The position numbers and the translations under genes are program-made. Positions 12,121-23,844 of a stretch of DNA of 64,000 nucleotides are shown here, piece by piece; positions within the stretch are counted from its first letter, which is position 1, and every line of letters starts with the position of its first letter. The stretch is from Cryptomeria japonica. Its lineage: Eukaryota; Streptophyta; Pinopsida; Cupressales; Cupressaceae. Below the pieces are notes generated by a model. It ran no database searches and had not been told where the DNA came from. It was given only the letters and a program-made list of their open reading frames with translations. Where the stretch lies: positions 240,300,422 to 240,364,421 of the forward strand of contig NC_081406.1 of NCBI RefSeq assembly GCF_030272615.1, read 5' to 3'.

Positions 12121-12908
12121 CATATGGATTGTAGCCATCCTTGTAATGTCCTTAGCTAACTGATGTTCTTTGGTGGTGGCATGTCCATGTTTGCTTTGAC
12201 CTTTGCTGGATCAACCTTAATACCTTTGCTTGAGATAATGTATCCTAGAAGCTTCCCTCAGGTTACTCCAAAGACACATTTTTTTGGGTTGAGTCAAACA
12301 TGATATTGTTCCAGTCTATCAAAGATTTTATCTAATATGTCAAGATGACCTTCTCTTGTGAGTGATTTTTCTAGTAAGTCATCAACATAATCTTCCATCA
12401 TAGTATGCATCATGTCATGGAAGATGGTGGTCATTGCTCGTTGATAGGTCACTCCTGCATTCTTGAGACTGAAAGGCATTACATTCCAACAGTATGTGCC
12501 CCATGGACATGTGAAGGCCGTCTTATGTTGATCCTCGGGTGCGATCTTTATCTGATTTTATTTTGAAAAGCCATCAATGAGTGAAAGCATGGCATGTCCT
12601 GCTGTTAGGTCCACTATGATGTCAATGTTTGGTAGGGGGAAGTCATCCTTAGGACATGATTTATTTAGATCTCTAAAGTCAGTACAAAGATGGATGCCTC
12701 CATTTGGTTTGCCGACAGGCACAATATTGGATATCCACTCTGCATAATCAATGGGTCGAATGAAACCAACATCTAGGAGTTTCTTAAGTTCTGTTTTGAC
12801 TAGTACTGCAATCTGAGGATGCATTTTATGAAGCTTCTGCTTGACAGGTTTGGCTCCTTCTGCTATAGTGAGGTGATGCATGACTAAATCAGGATCAAGT
12901 CTAGGCAT
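12121..12908 (-). pseudogene. Tat1 reverse transcriptase
   Basis: The minus strand carries the fingers and palm motifs in order: WISNIVPVGKPNGG, LCTDFRDLNKSCPKDDFPLP, FSLKNAGVTYQRAM, and the catalytic YVDD in MMEDYVDDLLEKS, then KKCVFGV. This is a Ty3/gypsy polymerase. Stops after LIDGFSK and YHV interrupt it. The flanking sequence up to 13074 keeps the same frame, as expected for a long gag-pol. Confidence 0.9.
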
Positions 12909-14280
12909 GTCTGCATATGACCATGCAAAGTTGATCTAACTCTTTTGAAAGAACTCTATGAATTTAGGTTGTTCCTCTGGAGTTAGAAGAGATGCCAGAT
13001 GTATGTGGTGAGGAGTTTCAGGAGTCCCCACATTGTATTCTTTTGTTTCCTCGATGAGAATCGTTGATTGTTCCTATTGTGTACTAGCAAGGAGAATGTC
13101 AAACCTTTCATCCTCCGGTGCCTCAAAGAGGTTTTCACCATTGGATACGCTCTTTCTTTTTACTTTTGTTGAATCAAACAGTGCCACGGTGTGGTTTTCA
13201 CTGGAAAATCCATGTTTTATTGTTATATTTTTGCAGCTAAAAGGTTTGGCATCCGCCTCGAAGTATGTTGCACTATTAAGTTCAATGGCGAATCTAGCTT
13301 TGTGATCCCCACTTGGTATGTTATCCCGTAGTTCCAAAAAGTCAATGAGTGCCTCATCATTTTGGAAAAGGTCAAGACATGGGGGATTAGGTTGGTTCCA
13401 TTCAATGAGTTCAGGATGGATAATGAGCATTACTTCATCGATTAGGTTAAGTTTGTTAGATGTGTCAGTGAGGGTTAAGACATTATGGTGAAGGTCGTTG
13501 ATGGTCCACTCCCTGTCAGAATTAGACATACGATGTGACGTAGGGTCTGTGGAAGAAGTTTCCAGCTTAGGAACCCAAGAGGTTTTTATCTATGCTTCTC
13601 CATAAATAGGGATGTCTTTGCGAGGTGGAGGTAATGATGTGTCTTCCTCATCTGAAGTATTAAGCTAGATGGAATCAAATTTCCATTTATGTGAGTCAGT
13701 CTCTGAATCACTTTCCAGCATCCGATTACTATACCATACTGGGATGTCCTTTGTGTTAAACACTGCAGGTGTGATCAGTTGATGTACTTTTGTAGATGAA
13801 ATGATCGGTGCTGCAGGAAGGATGATGGGGATCAATGAATCCAATATGGGGAGTATCGGTAGTGTTGACTCTGTTGCTTCTGTTGGAACTATTGGTGTTG
13901 TTGATGCTACTGTGGGTTTTGATGTAGTTGCTACTGCTAATGTTGCTACTGATGTTATTGCTGCTGCTAATGGGATCACTGGTTTGATGAGTGGGATGAT
14001 TGGTCTTATAGGCAGTTGTGCTAGGATTCTGAGCCTCGGTGGGGCAGTTGCGATGGTGTTTGATGCTTCTTTTATGATAAAAGGTGTCCTCTTTGCAATA
14101 GGTTGATGTACTAGTTTGCTAGGTTTTCCTTTGAATCTGAGCTTAGGAAAGATCTCCTTTTGAAAGCCTAGGCCTACATTATCCTTGGGCTTTAATTCTA
14201 GCAGCAGTGGTTCATGTCTTCCTTGTTTGCAAGGTCCCAAAGCACTCTAACCATCATAACCCATTCGTTGCATAATGAGG
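12909..14280 (-). pseudogene. Tat1 protease-RT linker with G-patch-like motif
   Basis: The polyprotein between protease and reverse transcriptase stays in one minus-strand frame. Near 14285-14160 it has QRMGYDG, a stop, then LGPCKQGRHEPLLLELK and GLGFQ, resembling the G-patch-like sequence found in some Tat elements. It is followed by a Thr/Ile/Ala/Pro-rich low-complexity stretch (about 14100-13800) and an acidic stretch (13529-13074). The function is unknown; it may be processed away as a spacer. The A/T-rich intron known from Ogre elements is not apparent here. Confidence 0.6.
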
Positions 14281-15090
14281 AGGCCTTTACCATACTGATC
14301 CGTGGGAAGTGTAGCTTTCGGCATATCGGTGGTGATGGGATCTTTATAGATCCATTCTACTAAGTCCTCATCTCTGGTCTCTTCTTCTTGAATTTTCCCA
14401 AGGATGAAAGGCATCAAAGCACATGCTGGCGTGATCAGTGGTGTTTGAAGTAACTGCTGACATTTTCCATGTGTTCTAGGAGAAGTGGGCATTTGTCCCA
14501 CACAAAAGAGTTGACTCAAATTGTATTCCCCAAGCCCTTCCTTTGCTATTTTCATTTTAAGCTTTTCTTGCTTGGGTATAGTGGTGTTTGAACTGGTAAG
14601 AGAGGCTGGACTTATGTATGATATAGAGGAGATGGCTTCTCTATTGTTAGGAACAGTAATCTCTGGTTGATGGCTGATATTATGACAATATGCAAAGGGA
14701 TTTGCATCGCTCGGGATTGTGATCTCTACACCGTTATGTGAGAATTTGATACACTGATGGTAGGTGGATGGAACAGCTTGCATGGCGTGTATCCAAGGTC
14801 TTCCTAACAATACATTATATGCAGAGGAAGGTCCAAAACTTGACAAATGATGTGCTTCACCATAGGGCCCACTCGGATAGGCAGTACCACAGCTCCTTTG
14901 GATGAACGCTCTGCATCATCATAAGATTTGATTGTGATCTTCTTGCAAAGATCCATGAATTCAATGGCATATCCCAAAGCTGTGACCAACTACAGTGTAC
15001 AAATATTCAAGCTTGCTCCATTATCGATCAAGACTCGCTTGATCCTATGCTGGTTGATAAATCCTTCAATGCGTAGCGAAGCGTTATGAG
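14281..15090 (-). pseudogene. Tat1 protease
   Basis: The minus strand encodes RVLIDNGASLNIC at about 15045-15005, the retropepsin active-site motif (DNGA in place of DSGA), and PSSAYNVLLGRPWIHAM near 14830-14780, the second conserved protease motif. It cleaves the Gag-Pol polyprotein. A one-base shift near 14830 separates the two motifs, since the upstream part ends in frame with VLDLP. Downstream the frame continues into the G-patch-like linker. Confidence 0.8.
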
Positions 15091-17211
15091 GTTTCTGGAA
15101 GGAAGAGTTGTCACTTTCGGAAAAAGTGAGACAAGGTGATGACTTTAGACTTCCAACCATGACTTGGAACTAATCGGTATTTAGGTTTGCAGGGACTGAT
15201 GCCTCTTGGAGAGCTTGATCCAAGATTATTTTATGGGATGGAGATAGGCGCAATAGCTCTAGGATAGATATTAGTGCAGGCTTTTTGTCTAACTGTTCCA
15301 CAAGGTTATACTACTTTGGGATAGATGGGGTGCCTTGTGGAGCTACTTTTATAATAATCTTGCTGCGACGTGTAACAACATTGCAAGTGGAGCTGGGATT
15401 TTTTATGGTTATAGTTGCAATTTGTTCACTGACATTGTATAGGTGATTTACAGTGTAATTATACACAACTTGCATATAATCAATGGTATCAGTACCTCTC
15501 TTGGAAGTGGAAGGACCCCTTTGATCTTGTGATGGAAGTGGATTTTTGAACATTAGATGATCATTGTTTGTTGTTTTTGGGTCATGTCTTTCAATTTCAA
15601 TTTCACCTCAGTCAATAAGATCCTGAATAAGATCTTTCAATTTGTGACAATTGCTTGTCCTACGTCCTCTCCTTTGATGGAAATCATAATGTTCAATATC
15701 CCTCCACCATGCAGGTTTGACTTGAGGTTCATAGTTTGATGTTTTGGGTAGAGTTACTAGATTTTGAGAAACCAATTGTTGTAATACTGTTTCGATGGGT
15801 TCTCCTAAGGGAGTGTATGTTTGCTTTTGTTTTTATTGACGGGGTCTGGGTTCATCATGAGATGTGATGCAGCCTTGATTTGGAGGAGCAACTATGTTAG
15901 TCTGAGGTGGGGGATTTTGTCCTGCAAATCGAACTACAGGTTGTGCACTTTTGATAGTTCTTGCATCCACAACCCTTCATTGACAACATTTTTGTTTTTG
16001 TTCCAGAAGTTAGGCTTGTCACTATTGAAGCATGGGTGAGGGCCGTCCTTTGGCTCATTATATATCTTGATAAGCCCTTTTTTGATGAGAGCCCGCTCAC
16101 ATTTTAAGCCTTTGGTGATCATGTCATTAAAAGAGTCTATGTCTTTGACATCCAGGTGAAATTCCATTTCTTGGTTTAAGTTGGAAATAAATATTTCCAC
16201 TAGTTCTTGTTCAGGTAACTGAAGAGATCGTCTACTAGACATTTGACGCCATCGTTGCAGGAATACTGAGAATAGTTCACCTAGTTTTTGTTTAGTGTTA
16301 CATAGATCAGCCATGGTGATATCACGTTCAATGTTATGAGAGTAATGTGCCAAGAACTTCTAAACTATCTCTTCAAAGGTCCTAATGCCACCTGGTAGTC
16401 AGGAAAACCATGATGTGGTTGTTCCTCCCAAGCTTTGGGGAAAAAGGTGCATGAGGTATGTATCTTCGTATGCCACTTCGAGGCAAGCTGAGTGGAATTC
16501 TCTGACATGATCGCGAGGATCTCCCTTTCCTCTATACTTTTCAAATTTGGGTGCTTCAAATCCTCATGGAAAAGGTGGCATATAAATATTTCTATCAAAA
16601 GGATAGGGACAAATGTCATTGAGTGAAAATTGATTAGTCTTCACACCACTATGAAGTTGTTGGGTGAGATTTTCAACTTGTTGCTGCAACATCTCTATTT
16701 CATTTGGAGGAGTAGGTGGTGGGTTACCTCGAGGAATGTTATATTTGATGGGATCTCTACCTCTTTCTTCTTCATGGTGACTTTGTCATTTTGATGCTTG
16801 TCTTAGTTGTGCAAGATCAAAGTTAGAGGGGAGTTTGGCTCCTTCTTAAGGAAGCTTTAAAAAGTGAGCATCCACATTACTCCTGAGTATTTCATCAAAA
16901 AGTCTATTAAAGAGAGGGTTATGCTGAGCCCTTTCTATTGTTGTGGGAGTAGGAGTACTTGGGTTTTCATCATTAGCATTTCCTCCAAGTGCTTCTTGAA
17001 ATTCATTGATATTTTCCTCTTCTTCTTCAATTTCTATTTCTCGTTGCCTTGACTGTGATCGGTGATGAAATAGATTGATGATGAAGTGAATATGGGAATG
17101 GATGAGATATTTTAACTTCAATAAAAGCTTTGTGTCACAAATGGAAAAATTTTTACCTCTTCCCTTTCGGGTATTGGTGGCATTTCTTGAGCTACGTTGT
17201 ATGTGATACAA
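15091..17211 (-). pseudogene. gag: Tat1 Gag
   Basis: The minus strand encodes an acidic N-terminal region, a coiled-coil segment with EIEMLQQQVENLTQQL, then a retrotransposon gag domain: FEKYRGKGDPRDHVREFHS, LGGTTTSWFS, FEEIV, FLAHYSHNIERDI and FLQRWRQMSSRR. It forms the particle. Stops occur inside the domain, for example after TSWFS. No zinc knuckle is seen. The true start is uncertain; open sequence extends to at least 17211. Confidence 0.82.
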
Positions 17212-18779
17212 ATGTTTGGGAAGAAGTTGGGATTGATCTTGCCTCCTTGGTTTTTGTGATAAGTCAAAGCTCTATACTGCATAAAAGCTCTGCAGTTCAA
17301 TGACTCTGGATCAAATTTGTTTGATTTGCCTTGAAAGTAGAGATGCATGTGACATAGAAAAACTCTATGAGAGACAAAGATTTGTCTATTAAGATAGAAG
17401 AATTTCCTCCTTTTGATCAAAGCCTTTGAGCTCATTGGTCTTCTTTTCAAGTTGATGTTTTGATGAAGATTCTTCTTTCTCAAGATGTGAAGAATGGTCA
17501 TAAAGTTTGATACTTTTTCTTTGTTTTTGATCTTTTTGGTTGTTTTGAAAAATGTTTGGTTGGATGAATACTTGTTTTGGAATCAATTTTTTATTTTTCT
17601 TTGACAAGAAAACAAAGCAAGCACACAAACACAAGAATGTTGCCTCTAAAGGCACAAATGAGTATGGGTCTAGATCAACCCAATCCTTGGACTTTTTATG
17701 ACCCTTTCCTTTAAGTGTATTTTAGGTGTTTTTCTTTCCAAAGCCTGAAGTTGGCTCAATTTGTACTTGGTCTTGACTAAAATGAAAACACTTCAAACAC
17801 TTTGTATCCCTAAGGTCAAATGGCTAGTTGCGATAAATTCAGCCCACATCTTGATATTTCTTCGATTTTGGTACTACATACCTTATGAATCCCACCGTGG
17901 CAGGTAAGGATGTGATATACTAAGTCTTGCACAAGCATAACAAATAGATGATCCCTATGATGGGGGAGTCACCACTTTCATCAAGCCACAAGTGACTTTT
18001 CAAAAAGCTATGTTTCTACTCAAGGAAATATGTATGGTGAGTATCTTGGAAGCAAAACCATCTATGCTCTTGCACTGAATTATATCACAAATATCCTCAA
18101 TCAATAGAACAGGTAGACTACTACTTAAAGGTGTTTAGTAATTTTTGATGTCTTTGGACATAAGTTCATTCTACAGTGACTCACTTAAGAGCCTTGTAAC
18201 TTGTGGTGGGGCCCATTTGTCCTTTCGGCAAGTTACACTGTAGGAACATCTATATCCAAGGCTATAGCTTTTGGTCTCACCTAATTTCTATAGCGGCTTG
18301 AAGGATTTACCACGCGAGGTCATTCCCAAGAGTGATGTGTCTCTTGGCAGGCCTCTCTTAAAAAGATAAAAATTTGAGTGTTACTAACACTTTTCTCTTG
18401 CACCTAGGACCACAAAAGCCAAGGGAGAGGATAGTGTGTGTTAGAAGTAGGATCACTCGACCAACCTTTTTGTACAAGTGTGCCAATCACGAAAAACACT
18501 TGTTCTTTTTAACTTGTCATTGCAATGATTTTCTATCTAGTTGGAGATGTTGCTCCAACAACCATGATGTTATTTTTAACTTCAAAGGCAATATGTTTAA
18601 GTAACTAGGAAAATGAAATCCTGGTCAACTTAATAAAAAGCACGTTTGCTTGAAGTAAATAGCTTTTGCAAAAATTGAGACAAGTTTTATTGTGAATTTT
18701 ATTTGCACCAAAATTTTGAAGTGTGGATTGTAAATTTTAGTTTGATGCAAGAAAAAAATTTGTATTGTCTTGTTTTAAG
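17212..18779 (-). other. Tat1 leader region
   Basis: This lies between the 5' LTR side and gag. Small minus-strand open stretches, including one at 17655-17389 rich in Lys and Gln and one at 17501-17118, show no homology I recognise. They could be an extension of Gag or untranslated leader. Nothing else is seen. Confidence 0.4.
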
Positions 18780-19045
18780 CACCAAAATAAAATGAACCTA
18801 ATTTGCAAGGTAGTAAATTTGTTTTGTTCAATTTTTAGAGCACCAACTGCAAATGATCCTAATCTTGCAAGAAAACAAATTTGTTTTGTTCAATTTTTAA
18901 AACACCAACTGCAAATGATCCTAATCTTGCAAGAAAACAAATTTGTTTTGTTCAATTTTTAAAACACCAAAAACAAATGATCCTAATCTTGCAAGAAAAC
19001 AAATTTGTTTTGTTCAATTTTTAAAACACCAAAAACAAAATTTTG
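18780..19045. repeat. 62-bp tandem repeat in the Tat1 leader
   Basis: A unit containing AAATGATCCTAATCTTGCAA followed by ACAAATTTGTTTTGTTC is repeated about 4.3 times with starts at about 18780, 18841, 18903, 18965 and 19027. The last two copies differ by CACCAAAAAC in place of CACCAACTGC. ACAAATTTGTTT within the unit is self-complementary. Tandem repeats in the leader are common in large Tat/Ogre elements. Confidence 0.88.
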
Positions 19046-19178
19046 ATTTTAAGGAAGTGAGTTTTAGACCTGTACAAAAGGAAAACAGTTAGTAAAATCC
19101 ACACCTAAGGGGGGGCTTCCACAAGCCTAAAACAAATCAAAATTTTAGTTACAAGGCCTTCCTTACAATGTTCTCTTA

Positions 19179-19413
19179 CAATAGCGCTAGTTAACCAAAA
19201 ACACGTTTTTACAGAAACAAAAGTGCTAAAACAAGAATTTGACAGTGAATACAAACGCGCTAGAACAAACTCAAAAGCGCTGAAATAAGCACAAAAGCGC
19301 TAAAACTAGCACAATAGCACTAAACTTGAGACAATAGCACTATTGTAAAAACAATAGTGCTAGAATAACAAGTTGCAATAGCGCTACAACGCGATCAAAA
19401 GTGCTAAAGTGCG
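19179..19413 (-). repeat. Array of AGCGCT motifs, right (inverted to the left array)
   Basis: About ten copies of ACAA(A/T)AGCGCTA-like sites occur between the leader repeat and the primer binding site of Tat1. Variants include AGTGCTA and AGCACTA. They are the reverse complement of the sites at 4562-4842, so the two ends of the interior carry the same site family facing each other. Confidence 0.8.
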
Positions 19414-19485
19414 ACCTGTGTGTCAATTTAATCATTCAAACATGTTAGTTGGTTTTTAAAAAAAAAGTTTTTGGGTGCTTGGATT

Positions 19486-19501
19486 CATGTCGGGTTCGCC
19501 A
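19486..19501 (-). other. Primer binding site of Tat1
   Basis: The minus strand reads TGGCGAACCCGACATG, two bases after the LTR end CA. TGG followed by a GC-rich stretch fits the 3' CCA end of a tRNA, but I cannot name the tRNA. It is clearly not the methionine initiator site used by the copia elements here. Confidence 0.7.
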
Positions 19502-19503
19502 AA

Positions 19504-20928
19504 TGATGCTCTGCAAAAAGGACAAGGTTAGGATAAACAAACACCTGAACAAGAAACAACAAGAGTTGATTGTTAGATGTTAGAAAATTATAAATTAAAA
19601 ACTATCCTAAGCAAGCATATCAAGAAAGACACTACTAAGCAAAAAGAAAGCTTAAGGAATCTACAAAAAGCAACTAAGCTCCTCCAAATGCTCTCTACCA
19701 TGCTGGTAGTTTCTCCTTCCTTGTTCCTCTCCTCTCCAAGCTCTAAAATAGTGTAGCTCTCAGCATCTTTTTGCACTATGGATGCTTATGGAGGTTTGAG
19801 ATTAAAGTATTTGATCTAAATGTGAATGAAAAGCTAATACTAGATGCTATAGATACTAAGATGATTTGTTTTAAACTAAAATGACAATTATATGAGTTTA
19901 TTATGCTAAAATGCTCTCTAAAATTCACTATAGATTAAATGCATACAAGTTTTCAGGATCTAGATTATGAAGAAATGGGCTCTATTTATAGGAAAAATGG
20001 AGCAATGGATGGTTGAGATTGAGTAATCTCAACAAGGGTCAGGATTGAATGAAATTCAATCCATTTGAGGGCTTTCAACCCAATCCCAAGATGACAAGTG
20101 TTAATGTGAGATAGGTTGAGAGGAGAGAGAATAAGCATTAAATGCTTGACATGACCTAGGAGTTAACTTAGGGGTTAGGGTCAAGGTTGGGTTGAGTGAA
20201 TAAATTCTTATTCAAAGAATAAAGCTTTTATCCAAAGGATAAACTCTTGTGCAAAGGCAAAAGAGATAACCATGGTCAAAGCATTAAATGCTTGAGGAGA
20301 CACATGAGTGCAAGTTGAAATAACCATAAATGGTTGTATAAGAGCCATTAATGGTCATGTAAGAGCCATTAGTGGTTTTGGAAGACTTTGGAGGTTAAAT
20401 TGTTGAACACACAAAGCATTAAATGCTTTTCAAAGACTTTAAAGTCTTTGAAAAGTGACTCCAAGTTTCTTAGGAATGTGACAATAATTAGGGAATGGAT
20501 TAGGCTAATTAGGAAGGGGTTAGAAGAATCTAGAAGGGGATTAGATTTGCAAGTGGGTTTGGTGGGTGAGGGAGAATAGGATTTTTATTTAAAATAAATT
20601 AATTTATTTGATTAAATGTGTGCAAGTTGCATTTGTAGGAAAATGCAAGTGGGGGGGGGAATAAATGATTTAAATAAATTTTTTATTTAATTTATTTAAA
20701 AGAGGAATAGGGGATTAAATGAAATAAATATGATTTATTCATTTAATTGATTGTGAATTTGGTTTAATGAATTAATTGAAATAAATTGAATAATTTATTT
20801 AATTAATAGGAGAATGTTTGAAGATGAATTAATTAAATATTAATTTAATTAACTGATGGCTAGTGGATTTTAATCAAATAAATACAAAATATTCATTTAA
20901 TTAAACTGGACAGATTTATGTTACTACA
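19504..20928 (-). repeat. Tat1 5' LTR
   Basis: The LTR is 1,425 bp, TGATGCTCTGC...ACTACA in plus sense. It holds about 55 bp missing from the other copy (20780-20835). Inside it, a short antisense-type open stretch at 19776-19588 is repeated in the other LTR at 2906-2718 and is not a gene. Confidence 0.92.
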
Positions 20929-20933
20929 ATAAT

Positions 20934-21105
20934 AATCAAAATCTCGTTGGCTGAGATGTCGATAAACATTATTGTCATTGTTGGTGAACTGTCTGCTGGT
21001 GTAGAGTCTGTCGGTGTCATAAGATTGCAAGGTTGCTGGTAAGTTACCATCAATGACAACACCTTCAATCACCTTCAATTCTCATTGGAGTGTGCAATGC
21101 CAATA
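20934..21105 (-). repeat. 5' LTR of copia B, 5' part
   Basis: This is the continuation of the LTR at 2016-2633 after the Tat1 insertion. It contains CATCAATGACAACACCTTCA and ends CAATGCCAATA, matching the pattern ...AATGCCAACA at the ends of the copia C LTRs with one change. The outer TG of the minus strand appears to have become TA. Confidence 0.55.
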
Positions 21106-21124
21106 GTCTACTTCTCTAACGAGT

Positions 21125-22345
21125 GTCTACACGGTTGTTGTTGGCTACCAAGTGCTATTATCTCAAAGGATGACCGAGGAGGATGTTTAGTGGTGGAAGA
21201 GGGTTTGGAACAAGTTTTCCTAGCCTAAATGTAATTGCTTTGCTTGGTTGTTGGCCAAGGATAGGTGCTTTACCTAGGATAATATTCAGAAGAGGGGCTT
21301 TTAGGGCCCTTCTTTCAAAATCTTATGCAGGATGGATGAGGAGATCTCTACTCATTTGTTCTTTAGCTATGCTTTCACTCTCCAGATTTGGCATTTTGTT
21401 GGGATTTTTGGTAGATTCCCTATGTTCATGCATCCTCCTTGGCTAAATTTTGGGGTAGGTTGGGTAAGCCTCCATCTTTGACTTCTTTTCTATAGGATGG
21501 CTGGTATGTGGGGCTTGTTTTATTATTGTGGCAGATTTGGTTGGAGCCTAATCGAAGAATTTTCCTAGGAGAGAAGAGGATTTTACAACAAGTCTGACAG
21601 AGAGTTTTGGGTTTGGTCCAGGAGATGGTGGAAGCTAAGTGTGAGGTGCCTTTTCCTTTGGAGAGAAGGGATGTGGGGGTGGTTGAGCATCTAGGGATTA
21701 AGGGGTTGTCTATGGCCTCTATGTGTGTCAGGAGAGGGTAGTGGGTGAAACAGAAAATCCAAAGGAATGGGAGGTGGCAGTGCCCTCCTAAAGGTGTGTT
21801 AAAGATTAATACATATGGCTCTTCTCGAGGTAATCTTGGCCCTGTTGGTACAAGAGGGATTGGCAGGGATTCTTTGGGCTTAGTAATTTTCTTTTTTTCC
21901 TTCTATGAAAGGGTACAAACTATTAACCTCATGGAAGGATTGGCTATTCTTGAGGCTTTTGAGAAGGCTCATGTGATGGGATGGAGTAGGATTATCTGTG
22001 AGTATGACTCTTAGGTTTTGGTTGATTTACTTATTAGTCAAAATGTGGAGGGGGTTAGTTGGTAGGATTATCTGTGAGTATGACTCTTAGGTTTTGATTG
22101 ATTGGCTGTCTAGCAAAATGGGCTTCTAATCATTTAGACAGTGGTCACTTGGAGGATTGGAAGCTGGTTCCCTTGGAACTTTGAAAGGAGTTGGAGGGGG
22201 TTCTTACTGATGATAGGAATGGGTGTAGTACTGAATGGTTTTTGTTATGTTACTCTTTGGGGCCTTAGTCCTATTATTTTGATGTAATGTTGCTTTCTAA
22301 ATTTCAATAAATTTTTTACCCCTTTTTTTCATAACAAAAAAAGTG
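21125..22345 (+). pseudogene. LINE (L1-type) 3' end: zf-RVT and RNase H remnants
   Basis: On the plus strand, about 21180-21470 resembles the Cys/His region at the end of plant LINE polymerases (an E-E-x-x-x-H-L-F pattern, VW...F). About 21745-22140 encodes an RNase H with PPKGVLKINTYGSSRGN, IGRDSLG and INLMEGLAILEAFEKAH, then GWSRIICEYDS, in which tyrosine replaces an expected aspartate in the first motif. Part of the ending (ATTATCTGTGAGTATGACTCTTAGGTTTTG) is duplicated at about 21992 and 22069. The element ends in a T-rich stretch and a short A-run near 22330-22342. The 5' part is missing. Confidence 0.75.
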
Positions 22346-23844
22346 AAAATTGTTTCCCAACAGGGGTATTATAGTCTGGTGAGTTTTCACTCAAGGTTAA
22401 ATCCTCTTCACCAAGAAATTTTGAATGAGTGAATGCAGACTAAAGGTGCAAAATGTAGCACGATGTATTTTTTAAGAGGTGAAATATTACTTCACAAGAG
22501 CATAAGACAAAAGAAAGCATATTCATTGCAAACAAAGGGTGTTGTAATTAATTATTTTAACTCAAAAGGTGAGAAAATTTGTTTTCATTAAGGGTGAAAT
22601 ATGTTCATGTGAAAGGAAAAGTGTGGAAATAAGGAATGTACTCAAATACAAATGAAGGTGGAGTATTTTATTTTAAGAGAGAGGAAAGAAGACATAATAA
22701 TTTTCAAACCAGTTATTTTGAAAAGGGAGAGGAAAATAGTTTAACAAGTGGCAATTGCAAATAATATCTAGGAGAAAAGGACAACTGTCAATAAATGATC
22801 AATTTTGGAAGATTCTTCTTCTTCTTTTTATTCTCCTTTGTTTATCTTGGGCCAAGTTCCAGAGATTTTTTATTTTTCAAGCATGTAAATGGGGTAGTGT
22901 TTTAATTTTTGAGTTCCAAGTACAATGTGTTAGTATAGTAGTCTGATTTTATGAATAGGTGTGAATCTGTCTGTGAAATTGCAATGATATTGTCATGAAA
23001 CTATCTCCAGATTTGTACACTTTTGATCATATGAATTGAATACTTTAAGGAGTTTTGATTTAGCGTTGTATGTCTTATGTAGATGTATTGTTTGTTCACT
23101 GGTCTCTTTCAAGCAAAGAGTTAAATCTCTTTGTTTAGATAGTTATGATCTCAAGCTTTGTATTCAAATCCATACAATTTCCAAATATCAAGGGTAGTTT
23201 TGAGTTGTCTTTACAATATTTTTGTGGTATTTATGTTTATTCATGGGTCTCTTCCAAGGGGAGAGTTAAAAACCTTGGGAAAATATTTATGGTTTTGGAT
23301 GCACAAATTGGATTTGTAAGAAGAGTTTGAATGACAAGAATAAACAATTTGATAATGTAAGGTTGAAATTCATTGATTTAGTTTCATTTGTTCATATGGT
23401 TCTTTCTTTGGTTGCATGTTTGACTTTGTAACTCAAGATTGGGCATTGGTCTATTAGAGGATTGATATATTTCTAGAAACAAATCAAATTATTCAAATCA
23501 TTTTACCTTTCATGTTTGTAGGAGTATAAATAGAGTAGGGTTTTTACTCTCAGGTAAGCATGAGTGATATAAAACCATAATAGAGCCAATTCTGGATGAA
23601 GTTTAATGTATTCTAGCTAAGCATGTTGAGAGTCATTTGTTATATGCAATATTTTGTCATAAATTATTTGAAATCCATATGTATTGCAAAGGTTTACCTG
23701 CCTAGGTCCTGCATATCCTAAAGTGTAGGGGAATTACTCAATTTTTTAGTATTTCCTATTAACTGGCCAAGTTTGTTGTTAAAGCTAATCATGAAATATG
23801 GCTAGTTTTTAGGTTTTAACATTTTGTTGATTTGGGAACCAACA
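22346..23844. other. A/T-rich sequence without recognised features
   Basis: No homology, ordered repeat or splice-like structure was found in about 1.5 kb. Short open stretches at 22755-22946 and 23145-23330 look random in composition. Confidence 0.4.

Larger units (their letters stand above)
2634..20928 (-). mobile_element. Tat1: complete 18.3-kb Tat-type Ty3/gypsy element
   Basis: This is a complete LTR retrotransposon on the minus strand with LTRs at 2634-4003 and 19504-20928. A perfect 5-bp target duplication ATAAT flanks it at 2629-2633 and 20929-20933. The order from the 5' end is LTR, primer site, leader with tandem repeats, gag, protease, reverse transcriptase, RNase H, a second archaeal-like RNase H, integrase, then an antisense PMD gene, polypurine tract and LTR. 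The second RNase H before integrase is the hallmark of the Tat lineage. The frame from 14846 to 9765 is continuous apart from point stops, which suggests decay by substitution more than by indels. It lies inside the LTR of copia B. Confidence 0.93.

Noticed and set aside
13801..14106. Plus-strand frame of about 100 codons
   Set aside because: It lies antisense to the Thr/Ile/Ala-rich linker of the Tat1 polyprotein, which fits the pol frame.
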